DNA from: Dipylidium caninum
Taxonomy: Eukaryota; Platyhelminthes; Cestoda; Cyclophyllidea; Dipylidiidae
Assembly: GCA_017562135.1 (NCBI GenBank)
Contig: QEYB01000466.1
Span: forward strand, 310,001-374,000
Reading direction: 5' to 3'
DNA length: 64,000 nt
In this document: positions 45,446 through 58,932 of the stretch, one piece after another
Layout: every line of letters starts with the position of its first letter
How positions within the stretch are numbered: the stretch's first letter is position 1
Program-made: the position numbers and the translations under genes
The notes under the pieces: generated by a model
What the model was told of the DNA's origin: nothing
Database searches by the model: none
Seen by the model: the letters and a program-made list of their open reading frames with translations, nothing else

Positions 45446-48202
45446 CTAGAGCTCCTCATTTCCACGCTTGATGAGGTGGACGAACTTCTCGTAGTCCATC
45501 TGACCGCCTTGAATGGGAGCCTCTTTCCACGTCTGTCGGATCTGCACGGAAGCGAAACACCGAGATGCCATCATCATTCTGCACAGCCTGCCTACTTATT
45601 TGTTCTACTTAAATACACGAATTTTTATCAAAACAACAATCTTTTCAGCGTAACAAATGCAAAGTGTGACTAGGTTGGACTTCTCTTTGACAAGAGCACG
45701 AGGAGATTTAATTAGGCTGTAAATGGCTGTGGGTGGGTTTTTAAATAGGCGGATGACGCAACGAGACTGACCTCTTCGGCAGAAAAGTTATCACCCATGT
45801 GTTCAAGGAGATCTTTTAGGCTAAAAAGCAGAAGAAATCGAGTTTCAGTAGTGTGTCTTGGGTAGCATAAGCCTCCAATCTGCGGGTATTAGTAGCTTAC
45901 TACTCCTCGGGGATGAATTTTTTGTTATCCTCATCGAACATAGCAAAGGCATTCAACAGGGCACTCTCGGGATCGGTGCCGTTGAGTTTCTCGCCAAAGA
46001 GGTTGATGAACATTGTGAAGTTCAGTGGACCCGGCGACTCATCAAGCATCTCCTTCAACTCCTTGTCGGAGGGTGTGCGACCGAGAGAGGCGTACATGTC
46101 CTTCAAGTCCTCAATGTCTATAAAACCGTCGCGGTTTTGGTCGATCAAAGTGAAGGCCTACAAGTGTAATAAAAGTCCGGCGATATACCTTCTTGGAGAC
46201 TCTGATGGATTGCACAGTTTTACTCCAATGGACATTACGTCAGTGACTCACTTCTTTAAATTCCTGAATTTGGGTTTGAGGGAACATGCCGAAAACGTTG
46301 GAGGTGGCTCGTTGCGCGCGCTTGCCCTCCTTCTTCTCGCCGCCGCCCTCAACAGCATCACCAGCTTCGCCTTCCTTCTTGGACTTCCTGTGCTTCTTCT
46401 TCTACTCGTCAAAAGAAACATAATTTCAACATGCCATAAAACATTGCTACTAAAACACACATAAGTAGATGATGTGTTTGGGTCAGCTGTGGTCGCATGC
46501 AGAGACGTGTGAGAAGGAGCGATGTATAATATTCCTTCCCAATTAGTGCAGTAGATAACGTAGACCCAATTTTACCATGGTGTCACATTGGATTAAGCAC
46601 TTACATGCTTTACGAAGCCACCGGATAGACAAGGATCGAAGTTATTTAATGAAAAGCACTCAAACAATATGATCGCCCGGAGGTTAGTAACCATAAATTA
46701 CGAGTGGACTGAAACACACACACATACATACATACATACATACGCTGATATACACGTCCAAATTTAAAAACCACCAAAAAATAAGGTCGAAAAACTCACT
46801 TCTCCACTCTGTGAATGAAATATGTGCAAAGAAGAGTTGTTTTACGATATTTCATGGTGTCTTAAACGACTTAGTATATGTTCAACTCATTCGGTGTTAC
46901 TAGACTTGCCGCAACTAACTTACTTCTGATGATTTTGTCTAAATTCAAGAAATACAGAACCTCATAAGCTGAATTATATCTGCGTCCTCGTCCCAAACAC
47001 ACAATCAGCCGCGTAGGTGGAAGGAAATGCGATTCACACATGAAGCATTCACAGTCAGGCTGAGGGTACAGTTTGGATCGAGTTGCCAGCCGTAATATCA
47101 ACCAAACCCCGTCTGTCTACCGACTCAGGAGCCATAAATTGCGAGGGGAGGCGCAGGGGTGCAGGGGGATGGTAAAGTATGCTGTTATTACGGTGTCTTC
47201 TGGTCTCCACATACAACATTATTTGACAAAATTCATTTGGCACCCGTAGGTAGGCGCGGGTGTTATTGTTATGCGGCGGTTTTCCTCGCAAGCCAAGGGA
47301 TATTTCTTCTGAGACCGGGGAGGACATTTACGAGGGGCATTCGCATATTTTATGGGTAATTAATTAATAGTAAAATATGGCTGCAAAGTTTCTGGAGGGG
47401 GTTAACTTACTTCTTCGGATTTCGGCTGAAAGTTAATGCATATCAAAGAGTGCATTAGCAGCTTATTCAGAAATAGAGAGTTTGAGAAAAAAGGAGAGCG
47501 AGTTGGATGATAAGTGACAAGGCGCTGTGAGGTGTGAGGTAGACGTGAGTGCAGTTAGTATACGTGATAGGCTGAAACTCACTTCTTCCGCCTTTGGCTG
47601 AAGTGGAATGAAAAGCGCCCTCATTTAACTTTTTATAATCAAAATTGGAAATGAGAGGAGTTACTAGAGAAGCATGTCAAAGAGCCCTCACTCCCCCTTG
47701 GCCCTGTGTCCTTCTAACTACGGTTGGGGAATTCAGACAGGCGGGCCAAAACAAGGCAGCCACAGTGGTGGGAATGCGGTTGGGGTTAACAAGCAGGCGC
47801 GAAGCGAGATTTATAAAGTGGCGAAAAAGTGTTAACAGAAATAACGCAGCCAAGACATGGCAACGTACCTCCTCCTTGGGTGCCTGGAAAAATGCAAATT
47901 ATGTAAGGCTTAAGGACGCCGATTACTCTCCTCCATATATGGACGAAAAGGTCTACTTAAGGCTACTGGACAGCAATAAAGTGGGTATTTCTACATTTTT
48001 TTGGTATATGTCAACAGAGGAGTTGGGTGTCCAAGTGAAAGGACTGAGAGTGGTGAGAGTGGAGTTATCACACTCTGACGAAGGCATTGAGGCGGTATCA
48101 AGACACTCTAATTACTGGGTCAGTCAACACGTGTGACAAGTCAAGTGGGATGAGAAGAGAGTAGGGGGACACTAGCAACAATCAACTTACTTCGTCTGCC
48201 AT
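45446..48202 (-). CDS. Myosin regulatory light chain with micro-exon-encoded N-terminal extension
   Basis: Ten exons: 48202-48191 (MADE), 47883-47869 (APKEE), 47597-47583 (PKAEE), 47425-47411, 46938-46924, 46808-46800, 46401-46252, 46157-45901, 45820-45772 and 45541-45446, coding 210 aa. The core is unmistakable: the kinase-target segment [13 protein letters not shown]-hand 1 loop [50 protein letters not shown] and [13 protein letters not shown]. It binds the myosin heavy-chain neck and regulates actomyosin; the Thr-Ser pair is the usual phosphorylation site. Six tiny exons of 12, 15, 15, 15, 15 and 9 nt, all phase 0 and ending in Glu, build a charged extension, recalling the N-terminal extension of insect flight-muscle light chain. 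Each has good splice sites, e.g. acceptor TTAACTTTCAG before 47425 and donor GTAAGTT after 47411. Confidence 0.92.
46714..46743. repeat. (CA)n/(CATA)n microsatellite
   Basis: Short run of ACACAC then CATA units in an intron of the myosin light chain gene. Confidence 0.8.
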
Positions 48203-48570
48203 CGCGAATTAGTTGATGTGACTAGAGTGAAGTTTAGGAAGGCGAAAAGATCCTCCGGACGTGGATAGAGACACGATGAGGAAGAACAAGTGATTACAGT
48301 AAAGCTGGTGTAGGCGGGCTATATTGGGGGGTAAACTGTGTGCCGCTTCCCACCGAGGCCTCTGATTGGACAAGCTGCGATGGCCTTGCTTCTGTGCCGT
48401 GATTGCTTCAGCCAATCACGGAGGCCGCCCACGCGCACCCGGTTCGAATCGATCAACAGTGTTGTCTTCAAGTGGACTTTCCGGCAGGCACGCGTTATCG
48501 ATCGGGTGTGGAGGACCTGGGAAAGCTGCTTCTGCCGCGCCTTCATCGCACGCGTAAGCCTGTGTGCGAC

Positions 48571-48618
48571 GTACGTGCGTGCGTACATGCGCGCGTGCGT
48601 GTGTGTACGCGCGCGCTC
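48571..48618. repeat. Alternating purine-pyrimidine GT/GC tract
   Basis: About 48 bp of mostly alternating GTGC/GCGC/GTAC steps, a type that can adopt Z-DNA. Lies about 0.4 kb upstream of the myosin light chain start. Confidence 0.6.
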
Positions 48619-48930
48619 GCCTGGCAGTCGGACGTGACATCAGGCCGTAATGCCTGATCTGACAGACACGAGGAGGTCTAGCGCACCACTGAATCAACGC
48701 TGAAACCAAACCTGATAAACCGAGTTTGTTTTACTACCCTAAAAGGTGGGTAGCTTCAGTCGCTGTAACGCAAGTGGGTGTTTGCCTCCTCGCAATGGAG
48801 AGAGACTTTGAATGGCATATTCTACCCTGACAGATTTGTTTAAAACAAAACCAAGTAATCGCCTAGAAAACAAGTCTGCTTTACCTCGGTTTTCTTTGAC
48901 TGGGATGCCGAACAGACACAAGACGAGTGT

Positions 48931-48946
48931 GTCACGTATACGTGAC
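48931..48946. repeat. 16-bp perfect palindrome GTCACGTATACGTGAC
   Basis: Perfect dyad, the first of three related GTCAC palindromes in the gene-poor right part. Confidence 0.8.
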
Positions 48947-50194
48947 GGGCTAATTAAAGAGATCCCACCGGTGGCGGAGGAAGGGGATGGTAAAGAAGCC
49001 TTAAGTATAAGGTGATTCAGATGTTGTGAAAGAATTCCTAAACCTGACGGTCAACACCGAGGGAAGAGAAGGGAGGACTTATTTTCGCTTAAATTATCGT
49101 TCCACACAGCTCTCATCGCGTTTTGACCGCTTGTCCTCAAGGCCAGAATTCATTTGGTGACCTTAAAGGCGATGCATCACCAATTTGTACACGTTTTCAA
49201 CGCATGCCTCGACATCGGGGACAAGTTAGAGGGGTGAAGGGTACTTCCCCACAGGCAAAATCAAAATTTCCACCGTGCTTAGCATATAGGAAAAAACGAC
49301 ATTTATTAATTGTGTCATTTATTTGCGGAACTCATTTAAGAATTTAGGTAATTTCATCAGCTACTAAGTAATCGTAAATCTTTATGGTCAAGAGTTTGAA
49401 ACTATTTCATTAGAATCATAAAATGGTCGTTTTCCAACAGAAATTATTTAAGAAGCGAGTAGGTAGTATTAAGTAGATATGTCCCCTTTAAATTATGTGT
49501 CTTGAAGCAATTTTCGGTATTAAAAGTGGACAATGGTCAGAGAATTTGGACAGCCAGGGTTAATACCGTGAAAGTAGCTATTTGTCACTCGGAATACATG
49601 TCATCCATTTCACTTTCAGGCCAAAACTCGTTAACTTATGAGACTCTCCACGACATATCAAAAATTTGTACCCATCGTCCCTAATTTTTCTTCCATTGGT
49701 TGTAGATTCAAACTTTCTAAAGGCCAAACAAGGAACGCGGGAGAGGATACTTTTTTCCCTGATGCTAAAAATAACTGCGCTTGCGTGCGAGGGCCCCATT
49801 CGGCGTAACTGCACCTTCGATTGGGGCAACGGCTTTCATCATTAGCAGCACGTGTGTGTGTAGATGCAGATTTCGTGCGGCAAAAGTGGCTTGGTACAAT
49901 GGCCGAACACAACATCAACGTTCATACTCGGGGCTCCTAGTTTGACACCCCTCAGTATTCCCTTTACCGATAATTACCTCCCCAAAATAAATTAAATCTG
50001 GATCGTTTTAAATGGCTTTGTAATTGCATGAACAAAGTTCAAATAATTAGCGCGCAACTTTTGCTGACAGAAATAATTGTTATACTTGTGTAATACAACG
50101 CATAAGTTTCTACAAACATGTTGTTTATATTAAGCAAGGCCTTTGAGGTCACACAAGGTTTTGAGGCAACGCTAAATAGGTTCGAGTCTCCCCT

Positions 50195-50218
50195 GATCGG
50201 CGCGTAATGTCGCCGATC
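50195..50218. repeat. Inverted repeat, 8-bp stem and 8-nt loop
   Basis: GATCGGCG, 8-nt loop, CGCCGATC. The stem extends by two more pairs if one G-T pair is allowed. It sits beside a GGTTCGAG string resembling a tRNA B box, but no tRNA can be folded. Confidence 0.6.
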
Positions 50219-50582
50219 GGTGTACTTTAAGGCAGCCAGGTTTTGGGGTCAACAATTTCTCTGGCACATTGCAAGTTTTTCCACCCTAACAACGTAGTTG
50301 TCCCTTTCCAGTGTCAATAAAACAGACTGATAAGTCACTACGATGATTGGACAGCGGTGTGCTATGCTTCCCAAGTTATGACCATCGAGTTAGCGAGAAA
50401 TTTGCCTTGTTCACGGTCTGGGGACTGAGTTATCCATCTTTCCTACTTGGCGCTCAACCGATTTGCCGTCAAATACATTCTGCTTGTGGATTGGTGTCCC
50501 TCGATTCCTTTGTTGAGGCACTGTAACGCCCCCCACTCCCATTCTGTCAGTTAAGCATTTTCGGGACTGTATGATGATGAGT

Positions 50583-50608
50583 TGCGTGATTCAGCACTGA
50601 ATCACGCA
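50583..50608. repeat. Inverted repeat, 11-bp perfect stem and 4-nt loop
   Basis: TGCGTGATTCA, loop GCAC, TGAATCACGCA. Confidence 0.7.
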
Positions 50609-52189
50609 TAAATGCGTCGCTTTGCAGAAGCCCCTCCATTTTTGGTAAGGCTCGTGAGTAGGTGCTCAGCAATGTTGCGATTAATTGGGAAAAAGTTGGT
50701 ATCTAGCGTCGAAAGCAGGCGCACCCCGACCCCACTGCGACCCCCCTTCTCCTAGTGGGGTGATTGATGGAAGGAGAGAATGTGAGTGACAGATATAGAA
50801 GTAGCCAGTTGGGACAGATGCTCCATATGCCAGAGTATCTGTTTTATCTACGTGCCTGTCCTTCATCTCTCAAAAGCACGAAGCTTCCAGGCTGTTGATT
50901 TAACGAATCTAGGGTTAGGTAAAGCCGTTGGTCAGAAAAAAGACCACCCCTGCTGCTTTTCCACGCTTCGCGGTCACTATTTCATCGCATCAGACCTTGC
51001 ATTCTGCAAGTCCTGCCCATGAGAGTTTGTACTTTAAGAGAGCTGGTGGGTTCGCCACCCACTCTTCTTCTCTTCTGAGCTATCTGAAACAGTGGTATGG
51101 GAGACAGGCAGTTTGCCGAGAGATGGGTAGCTGATTTCTTTTCCTCCACACAGGCTGGAATTTCCTTTGAGTGGTATCCACAAATTTAGTTTTCCTTAAA
51201 CAAATACCATTATTACCAGATTCAGGCGAAAAATGACCTAGAAACAGTTCATTACTTTTAAAATTTCCGCGATTCTGCTCTCCCACCTGGTCGTTACCAT
51301 TAAGTTACTATCTTACCTACTTAAATATGTTAAAGTAACATAATGTATATCTTCAGGGCAAATTAGGCGATTTTTCTTCTCATTTCACATTCAAAAAAAC
51401 TATCTATTATCATATAAAACCGAATATTACGAAGTGCAGGCGGTCACAATCGTTGCGTATGGAAAGTGTGGGAGGAAGCACCCGCGGACAAAGCCATGAA
51501 TTAGAGAATTTGCCCTCTTTGGTATCGGCGTGAAGCCATTATTGTAACACGGTAAGGTGAATCGCAACAACCCCGTAACAACTTATTCGAAGGCCAGATG
51601 AAGAATGAGTGTCGCGTTAGTTTCATGCTCAGCATTGATCAGATGAACCCGATAAACTGTTGTACACGAACTGTTGCGCCATGATTTTACGGAAATGGGG
51701 TTGAACGCCAAATCTCCTCGTCTTGAGTCAGAATTGTCAACTGCCCAGAAAGACGCGGAGAGCCGAACTGAGGGCTCTGCTCTTCGCACCCTTCCCTGTC
51801 TATATTATGACTCAGGAGCGGTGGTGACAGGAGGAGAAACAAAAAAAATAACTTCTTTTTTTCCTGCATGGTGTTGACAAGGCAGGGAGTAGAGCAGAGT
51901 CAGGGAAAAAAACTCGATGAGTCATGTACCCCGGAGAGTTAGCTAAGGTTTCATTTGAAATGGTAAGAGCAACTAGACCGATGGAAGTGTACTCTACAAT
52001 CTTCGAAAAACGTACACACACATCCTTTTCGACTCACAGGACTGCCCGAAAGAAAGTGAATTAGTGAGCCGAGCAACAGGTCGTTGATAAATGGCAGGGG
52101 AATCATCTGTCCTAGGTCTAAGGCTACAATCTCGTCTGTAACGCACGCTGCCATTCAACGAGGTATTTTAAATTCCTCGGAAATCGACA

Positions 52190-52205
52190 GTCACATATAT
52201 GTGAC
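52190..52205. repeat. 16-bp perfect palindrome GTCACATATATGTGAC
   Basis: Perfect dyad, second member of the GTCAC palindrome group. Confidence 0.8.
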
Positions 52206-55148
52206 GCCCGACAGATCCGAAGTGAAGTGTTAACTGCCGTACCAGAGACGCGACTTCTTCTACTTCTGATACCACTGTCATCCCCAATTCTCCCCCACCA
52301 AATGGATTGGAATGGTGGAATAGAAATCTCGTCGACCGTCCGTGCAAATTGTCTGACCGATCACAGACGTCAGTGAAGCCAGACCAACTCGATAAACACT
52401 CATAGATTCGCATATTTTACTTTCCCTATCTTTCCTCTCCTACTCTCCTTTTGTCCCCAGTCACTGAGAAATAGGTCACGACCATATATGGTTAGAAGTT
52501 TGGGCATAAGTGGCCTGGCCACTCAGTTTTGTGCCTCGGTGGGTGGGTGCGAACGGTGGGAAACTTTTCGGTGTTGAGGTGAGCCAAGTGAGTCTCATCC
52601 CCATTTTTGCCTCACCGACTGGCGTTGGGTGTACACAACCGAGGGTGCTCGGCCTCGTCGAGGGTGAAAGAGAGCTATTTACCGACCGAAAGGCAAGTTG
52701 AATTTGACAAATGTCAAGCCTGACAATAAAGTCAGTTATTAGGGCGAGTTTTGGGAGTGCAGCTTTTTTCTAAAAAACAGAAGAGGTAAAGTGGTAAAAT
52801 GAGGAAGTGCGTAGAACAGATGTCACTGCTATTCAAGATCCGACAGCGAGGACCAGACTGGACTGCTCCCACTTCCTACTTTCTCCAGGTCCGCGTTGCA
52901 TCTCCATGTCTCGTGAGGTCTCCAAGCGACGCTTGTGCACCACTCGCATCCCTCCGAACTCACCAAATTTTTGGGAAATTGCTGTTCCGTTCGTGTGACA
53001 GTGAAGATTAGAATAAATTTTATGTGTTCCACGTAACGACCGCCAACGACGATTATTTGAGGGACTGGTGCTAGTGAACGAATATTCTTCCTTGCGGTTA
53101 CCGCATATTTCAGCCGATTCTGTGGCATTCCTAACAATTCGGGATTAAAATCCCCTCAAGCACACCCCTGACTTCTAGTGTAACTTTTAAATGTTACACA
53201 CGAAAAGAATTTCACAACACTTAATGTGTCACCTTGGTGTTAAGACTCACCTGTCGCTCTCTCTTCTCCCCGCCAAACTTACTCGTCTAAAGTGCGTCGC
53301 CGAGGAAGCTTGATATTTGGAAATGCGCTGTCGACTGGGTAGAGCACCTAATGACACCTCGGAGATTGTCAGGCGCTTCGTCCTCGTTTCCCACCTTGAA
53401 AATACAAAGAGGCCATGCAGGTTTTATACTTCCTCTAGGAGCGACCTTCCCAGGGGGAGCAATTATGGGGTTGGAAGGGGGTGGGGGTGGAAACTTAGAA
53501 CTTACCAAGAGAGCTTTAGGAGAGAAAAGGAAGTCCTCAAGCATATACCGACTGCATCCTCTACTTTGTGGAGGTTACACGGCTTCGCCGCCTGTGGAGG
53601 AGTCCTCACGTGGACCTCAGTAGGCATCACAAATGCCCTGCCGATTACATTAGTCTTCGTCAAGGTCATTTGGCGACGGGGCTCGTAGGTCCCTCTGCTG
53701 CCTTAACTCCCCAATCCTGACGAAATCTCGGGGATTGTGTATTCTGTCAAGCCCAAAATGACCAGAATGACAGGGGGAAACCGGCGGTAGAATTTCAACC
53801 AGACATCAAATCGCGGAATAAGTGAAACAAAGAACTAAGAGTGTGTGCATAGTCAGACCTGAGGCACATTTCACCTTTATTTGTACGATGGGATAAGTGA
53901 TAATTTATGAGACCAAAGTAACAGACAAATTTTGAAATTGAGTGGATGAGTCACTCCAGTTTATCTAATTGAGATTGAGGAAATTACTTAAGTCAGGCTT
54001 TTTATTTTCAACACCTTTAATTTCCCATGGGCAGGAGTGAGGGAGTATGATGAATTTTTAACTTTTCACTCCTCGAGGTCCCAGCAAATGAGGTCACTAT
54101 TGTTCTCGGGCTTGGCTTAAATTATTCGCCGTTAAAAAAGAGGAATATGAGTTTGTAGTTACCTGGAGACGCGGGATTCATTGGGGATTCGGGAAGTGAA
54201 GTTTGTAGCAAACTTGGGAGAATCTTCAAGATTAATGAGGATATAAATGTGGATTTAAAAAAATCTCCATCAACAAGTGAGTGATACAGCAGTCAGTCCA
54301 AGTGGCGAAGGGGGGGGGGCAAAGTCTCCTTTTAGCAGTGGGGTCAGATCCGACTTTACAAGGCTAACACAGTCTTCACTCTGCCAGCGGACCGCATTGT
54401 ACCGAAGGGAAAGTTTTCAAAAGCTTCGCCTTGTCAACAAGCTGTAGCCACTCCAGCACTTCTGAACACCTTTACCAAACTCCCAACCTCTGTGGCTCAA
54501 TCGTTGAGTTAGGCCAGGCCTTTTGACAGAAGTTGAAGGATAAATGACCACAATTTAACCTTTCAGAGGAGTTTTTCGTTCCAACTATCCTCTCTGACAG
54601 CTTTGCTCCATTTATCAAGGCATGACGGGCTAAATTGTATAACCTTGGACGAATTAACAAAAAAGTCTAGACAATGTGGCGTCTATCCTGGGACCAAAAA
54701 AAAGTCCGACCATTAAATCGCCCACTATTTTTTCTCCTGGCAGTCAGAAGGCGCCTCCTCCTCCCTCCCTCCCATCTCTCATCCATACCACCGCCTCACT
54801 TTTGTCTACCATTACAATCATCAGGCTGCGGTACGCCTATCCCACATCCACTGTGCGTGTGTGCGTGTGTATGTGCTTTCTGCCTCCTCTATCCTGAGGC
54901 AGTGGAGGTGTGGAGCTCCCCCTCCGGACGGAATGGGCTGGTGGGGCTAATGCAGGTTGGGCTGAGGTGGGTGTGGGGGAGACGGGGCTGATAAGTATGT
55001 CGAGGTTACTAATTCCCCAGTGACTCACCCCAAACCACTTGGCTTAAACCCACCAGGCGATGAGGCTGTCCAGATTAGCCCCATGTGTGTGTGAAAAGCC
55101 CAACATTTGGGTGCGTAGCCCCATGGGTTAGCGTCTCCTGAGTCATAC

Positions 55149-55194
55149 GGGGGGGGGGGCCGGGGCCATCCTGACAGCCTCTGTCCCCCCCCCC
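55149..55194. repeat. Facing G-run and C-run
   Basis: A run of about 11 G is followed some 25 bases later by a run of about 10 C, so the two can pair into a hairpin. The G-run alone could also stack. Such runs are also common sites of sequencing error. Confidence 0.55.
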
Positions 55195-57727
55195 GGCTCC
55201 CTCCCTCCCCGCCGATTGTAGTGAGGACTTACTTGATAAAATTTATCGTTTGTGATTGTTCACGCGTTTATGTGACACACAGCCGGGTTGAAAAGGCAGT
55301 GATTATGAGCACAAAACCGCAACACTCAGCAGTGACGGCTGAGGCTACGCCGCCTCGCCAAGAGGGTTTTGAAACGATTCTGCTAAACGTCGACGTTTAG
55401 GTCGTCTCGGTAGGAGGATATCGTCTCACGAGCGGTCAGTAGATTGGTAATTGTGTCCCCATGTCCCTCAATTTCCATATATGATGGAATTACGAGGAGT
55501 TAAGACGGCTAGTGTGGGTCTACGCTTGCCTGAATCACGAAGTAGGTGTTTAAAAGAATGTTCAATCTTAAAATACACTTTGGGTGATCATTTAAAAGCC
55601 CTACCGCTACGAAACTTCTGGGCCCGTCCAACCGTGACTGTACGACACAACCTCCCTCGGGGGCTTGAAGATGAAGGCAAGGGAGGATTTGTGGACGAGA
55701 GAGAGAGGGGGGGAATTGCTAGAGGTAAGACCCCCCGTCTTTTGTCACCTTTTCTCACTATTCTCAGTGAAAGGGAACCATGAGAGCAAAAAATGGCAAG
55801 AACTGAAACAGACCTCAGCTGAAAGAGGAATACCCGAAGCCCACAACGTTACACGTCACATTTTGCCCATCTGAGACATTGAAGACCTTCCTGGCTGGAG
55901 ATGGCAACAAGCGCTTGCCGTCGTGTTTCCACAGAAGTTCTCATTTATCGTCCCCGTCCTCAAACGCCTCCTTTAACCTCCCTCTAATCCGCGCCGCCAT
56001 ATGGCCCCATTGACGACGGAGTCGCGACAGCGGAGACTCGTTCGAGACCGGATTCACGCCCACCAGGCAGGACTTACAGATTAATCACCAATTTGTACAC
56101 ATTTTGACTGAGGTAAGGCTGGGACAGGCAGTGCCAGGGGGCAACTGCTGCCCAGACAACTGTTGTTAATCATCGGAGGCGGGAGTGATGCCGGGGCCTT
56201 GAGAGGATGTGCTGGGTTGTTGAGACACTCTGCTACGGAAGTTAGCATTTACAAACTTAAGTAGTATGGTGGTAGAAGATCGGACGATGTGTTTGGGGGG
56301 TAGTGTCTACCGCCCACCTCAGTGGGCGGACGAAGAGACAGACGAATACGCTGACCCGTGGGACTGGCTAGTTGGGCTCCGCCCGAGGCGGGGGTGGCAA
56401 ACGCCACGAGAATTCCGTCTGTCACACTGGTCATCGTTCTACTGTCAACTTTTCCTATCGGTGCTATGCCGGAAATGTCGACGTTGACGTGAAGAATGCC
56501 GGCTTAAACGGTCACCTCAAGATTGTACCACCAGTTATGACAATCGTCTGAGCCAAGGGGGTTACCACGTCGCCTTCCTTGTCCTCAGTTCACTCCTGAC
56601 AGTCAGGGGGTGGGGGTGGGGGGCTGCGACTCTTGACAAGTCCTACCTATTAATTGGCGGGGTGCTTAGAGGGGGACGGAACCTCTACCGCCAGAGCTCT
56701 ACCAACCCATCAGTCCAAACGCACACATACAAACACTAAAAAATGAACAAAAACACATAATTTTCTGTTGAATGATTAATGCGCTCAAGTGAGAGCCTCC
56801 TAATCAAACGTTGACTAGTAAATAACCTTTTCGAGTGCCAAGATGACTGACTAACTTTCTGCAGCCAGTCTTACAAGCCCCAATCTTATCTTCCCCCTTA
56901 TCTCTGAATGAATTTATTTGTTCTATCGCGTCAGCCGCGGAGGCTGGACCGAAAGCACGTCGAAACCCCCAACAGGCGCTCCGAGAGGGAAGACGAGCTG
57001 GAGTGTCTCCTCGGTCGAGGTTATTTCATTAAACTACCTTGAGCCCATAGAATGACTGGACATGTAAATTTGACTTGAGGCAGATATGCGCTAACAATCC
57101 CGGCTATTTCAGCTCAAAAACGGAGGCTGCAAGAAGTGGCATTGAGTCAATCACATCCCAAGCCAACCAAACTGGGCTTATGACTGAAGCTCATCGTCAA
57201 AGGGTGCACTTGTTTTAAACGCGCATTGACCTTTTAAACCCCGCCGGTCTGATTTTCTGGGCCAAAAGACGCGTAAATAGTAGTTGTCTATTTAAGGTAA
57301 AGTTTCTTTAAACATTGCAGCATACTAATAAGGTATCTTGTAAAACTGGACGTATTTACAAAAGATGGCTATCAACAGATTGACGAGATGAAGTGACGAG
57401 CGCTCAGTATGAGATCAAAAATGTGAAGGTTTGACATTGAAACATTTTCACGGCAAGGTGGAGATGGGCTACGAAGGGGATCGGTGGTTGCGGTGACTAC
57501 TTGTCCGCGAGGAAAAAGAGGATGCGATGATGAGGATATCCATGGGGAATATAGCGCAGACGGTGGATCCGAGATTCAAACCGCCGGAATGTCTGTGGTG
57601 AGGATGTCGCCGCTACTGCAATACACTGAGTTTCGGCCTGCAGAAAGAGTAGCAAGCATAATCGGTGGAGGAGAAGGAGAGTGAGAAGGAAAAGGAGGGA
57701 GAGAAGACTGAGGCTGAAGAGTTGATT

Positions 57728-57779
57728 GAGGAGGAGGAGGAGGAGGAGGAGGAGGAGGAAGAGGAGAGTAAGGAGGAGT
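57728..57779. repeat. (GGA)n microsatellite
   Basis: Run of GAG/GGA triplets with a few A interruptions; purine-pure on the plus strand. Confidence 0.8.
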
Positions 57780-58932
57780 AATGGGATTTTTTTTCTAGCC
57801 TCTTCACTCAACATTCCCCCCAGTACCTCTTGAAATACGTTGACAATCCTGGCGCTACGGCGTCCCAGTACATGCACACACACACGCACGCACCAAGTAA
57901 TTTTGATAACCGCGAAGGGGGCGATGAGGCGGAGGGGGTGGCTACATGGAGGCACGAAGTTTCATGAGTTTAGACAGCGCCACGGATTTCGAAGTCAGCG
58001 GTAAAAATTACTTCCATCACGGCATATATTCGCATTAAAAAAAGGAAAGGCCCCAGAAACTGTGTTGATTCACGCGCACGGAAGGAAATGCAACTTCTCC
58101 ACGTCAGACACAAATTTCAACAGAATACCCGCCTCATACAGAAATCCGCGCTTGTAGAGGGCGATGATAGGGGCGAGGGGGGGGAGACATTATGCCACAT
58201 TAAGAAAGTGAATGAGGGAAAGAAAATCCACATGGCTGTGAAAATGAGGGTTGAAGATATTCACTTCACTGTAAAGAGAAGCCCGAAGGCGAATTCACCG
58301 TGTTAAACCATGAAGCCGCCACTTGTACGTCGTCTTATCTGCGAATGTAGTAAAGCGCAAAATTCCTCAGAATTAGGGCTGGGCCCTGGGTCGCTGACAC
58401 GTTGTGACAGTCGGAGCAACCTCGTCGGGTTTAAGTGGCATGATGGAGGGCGAGGACGAAAACGAGACGAGGGTGGAGGCGGATAGAGGAAAGGAGGAGT
58501 GGACAGCGTCGTTAGGCACCTCTTGAGGGGACCCAGTCCGTGCCCACTTCCCATTCAAGTACAATTTTGCCACGAAAGCGATAGTCATGGGGATAATGTC
58601 ATTTTTTTGACGGAAGACCTTCGTCTCTTAATGGCAACCCCGTCACCTGCTGGTTGGGAGGACGCCTTATGAGCTGGGGCAAGAATGTGCAGTTTGGGAG
58701 GGCGCTGAGGGGAGGCGGGCTCCGACGGGGCCTAAAACGCCACTTCCTCGAAACTGTGCACTTTTAACCTCAGCAACTCGGCTAACACGTTGATAGCATG
58801 ACGCCCCCCCCCCCTGCGTTGTGAACGATGGAAATAGGCCTATTTTCTCTCTTTGGAAGATTAATTAAGCCCTTAAAGTGCATATGATGCAGCACCTGGC
58901 AACAAACGAGGCGTTTACTGTCACCGCGAGGG

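Larger units (their letters stand above)
48203..58932. other. Long gene-poor stretch
   Basis: 10.7 kb between the myosin light chain start and the SPRY exon. Open frames are short, overlapping and unlike any family I know, and I could not chain any through splice sites. It holds several simple repeats and inverted repeats listed separately. It may include UTRs, promoters and distal introns. Confidence 0.4.

Noticed and set aside
50161..50220. Possible tRNA (GGTTCGAG B-box-like string)
   Set aside because: The flanking bases do not form a T-arm, and no anticodon or acceptor stem can be drawn.
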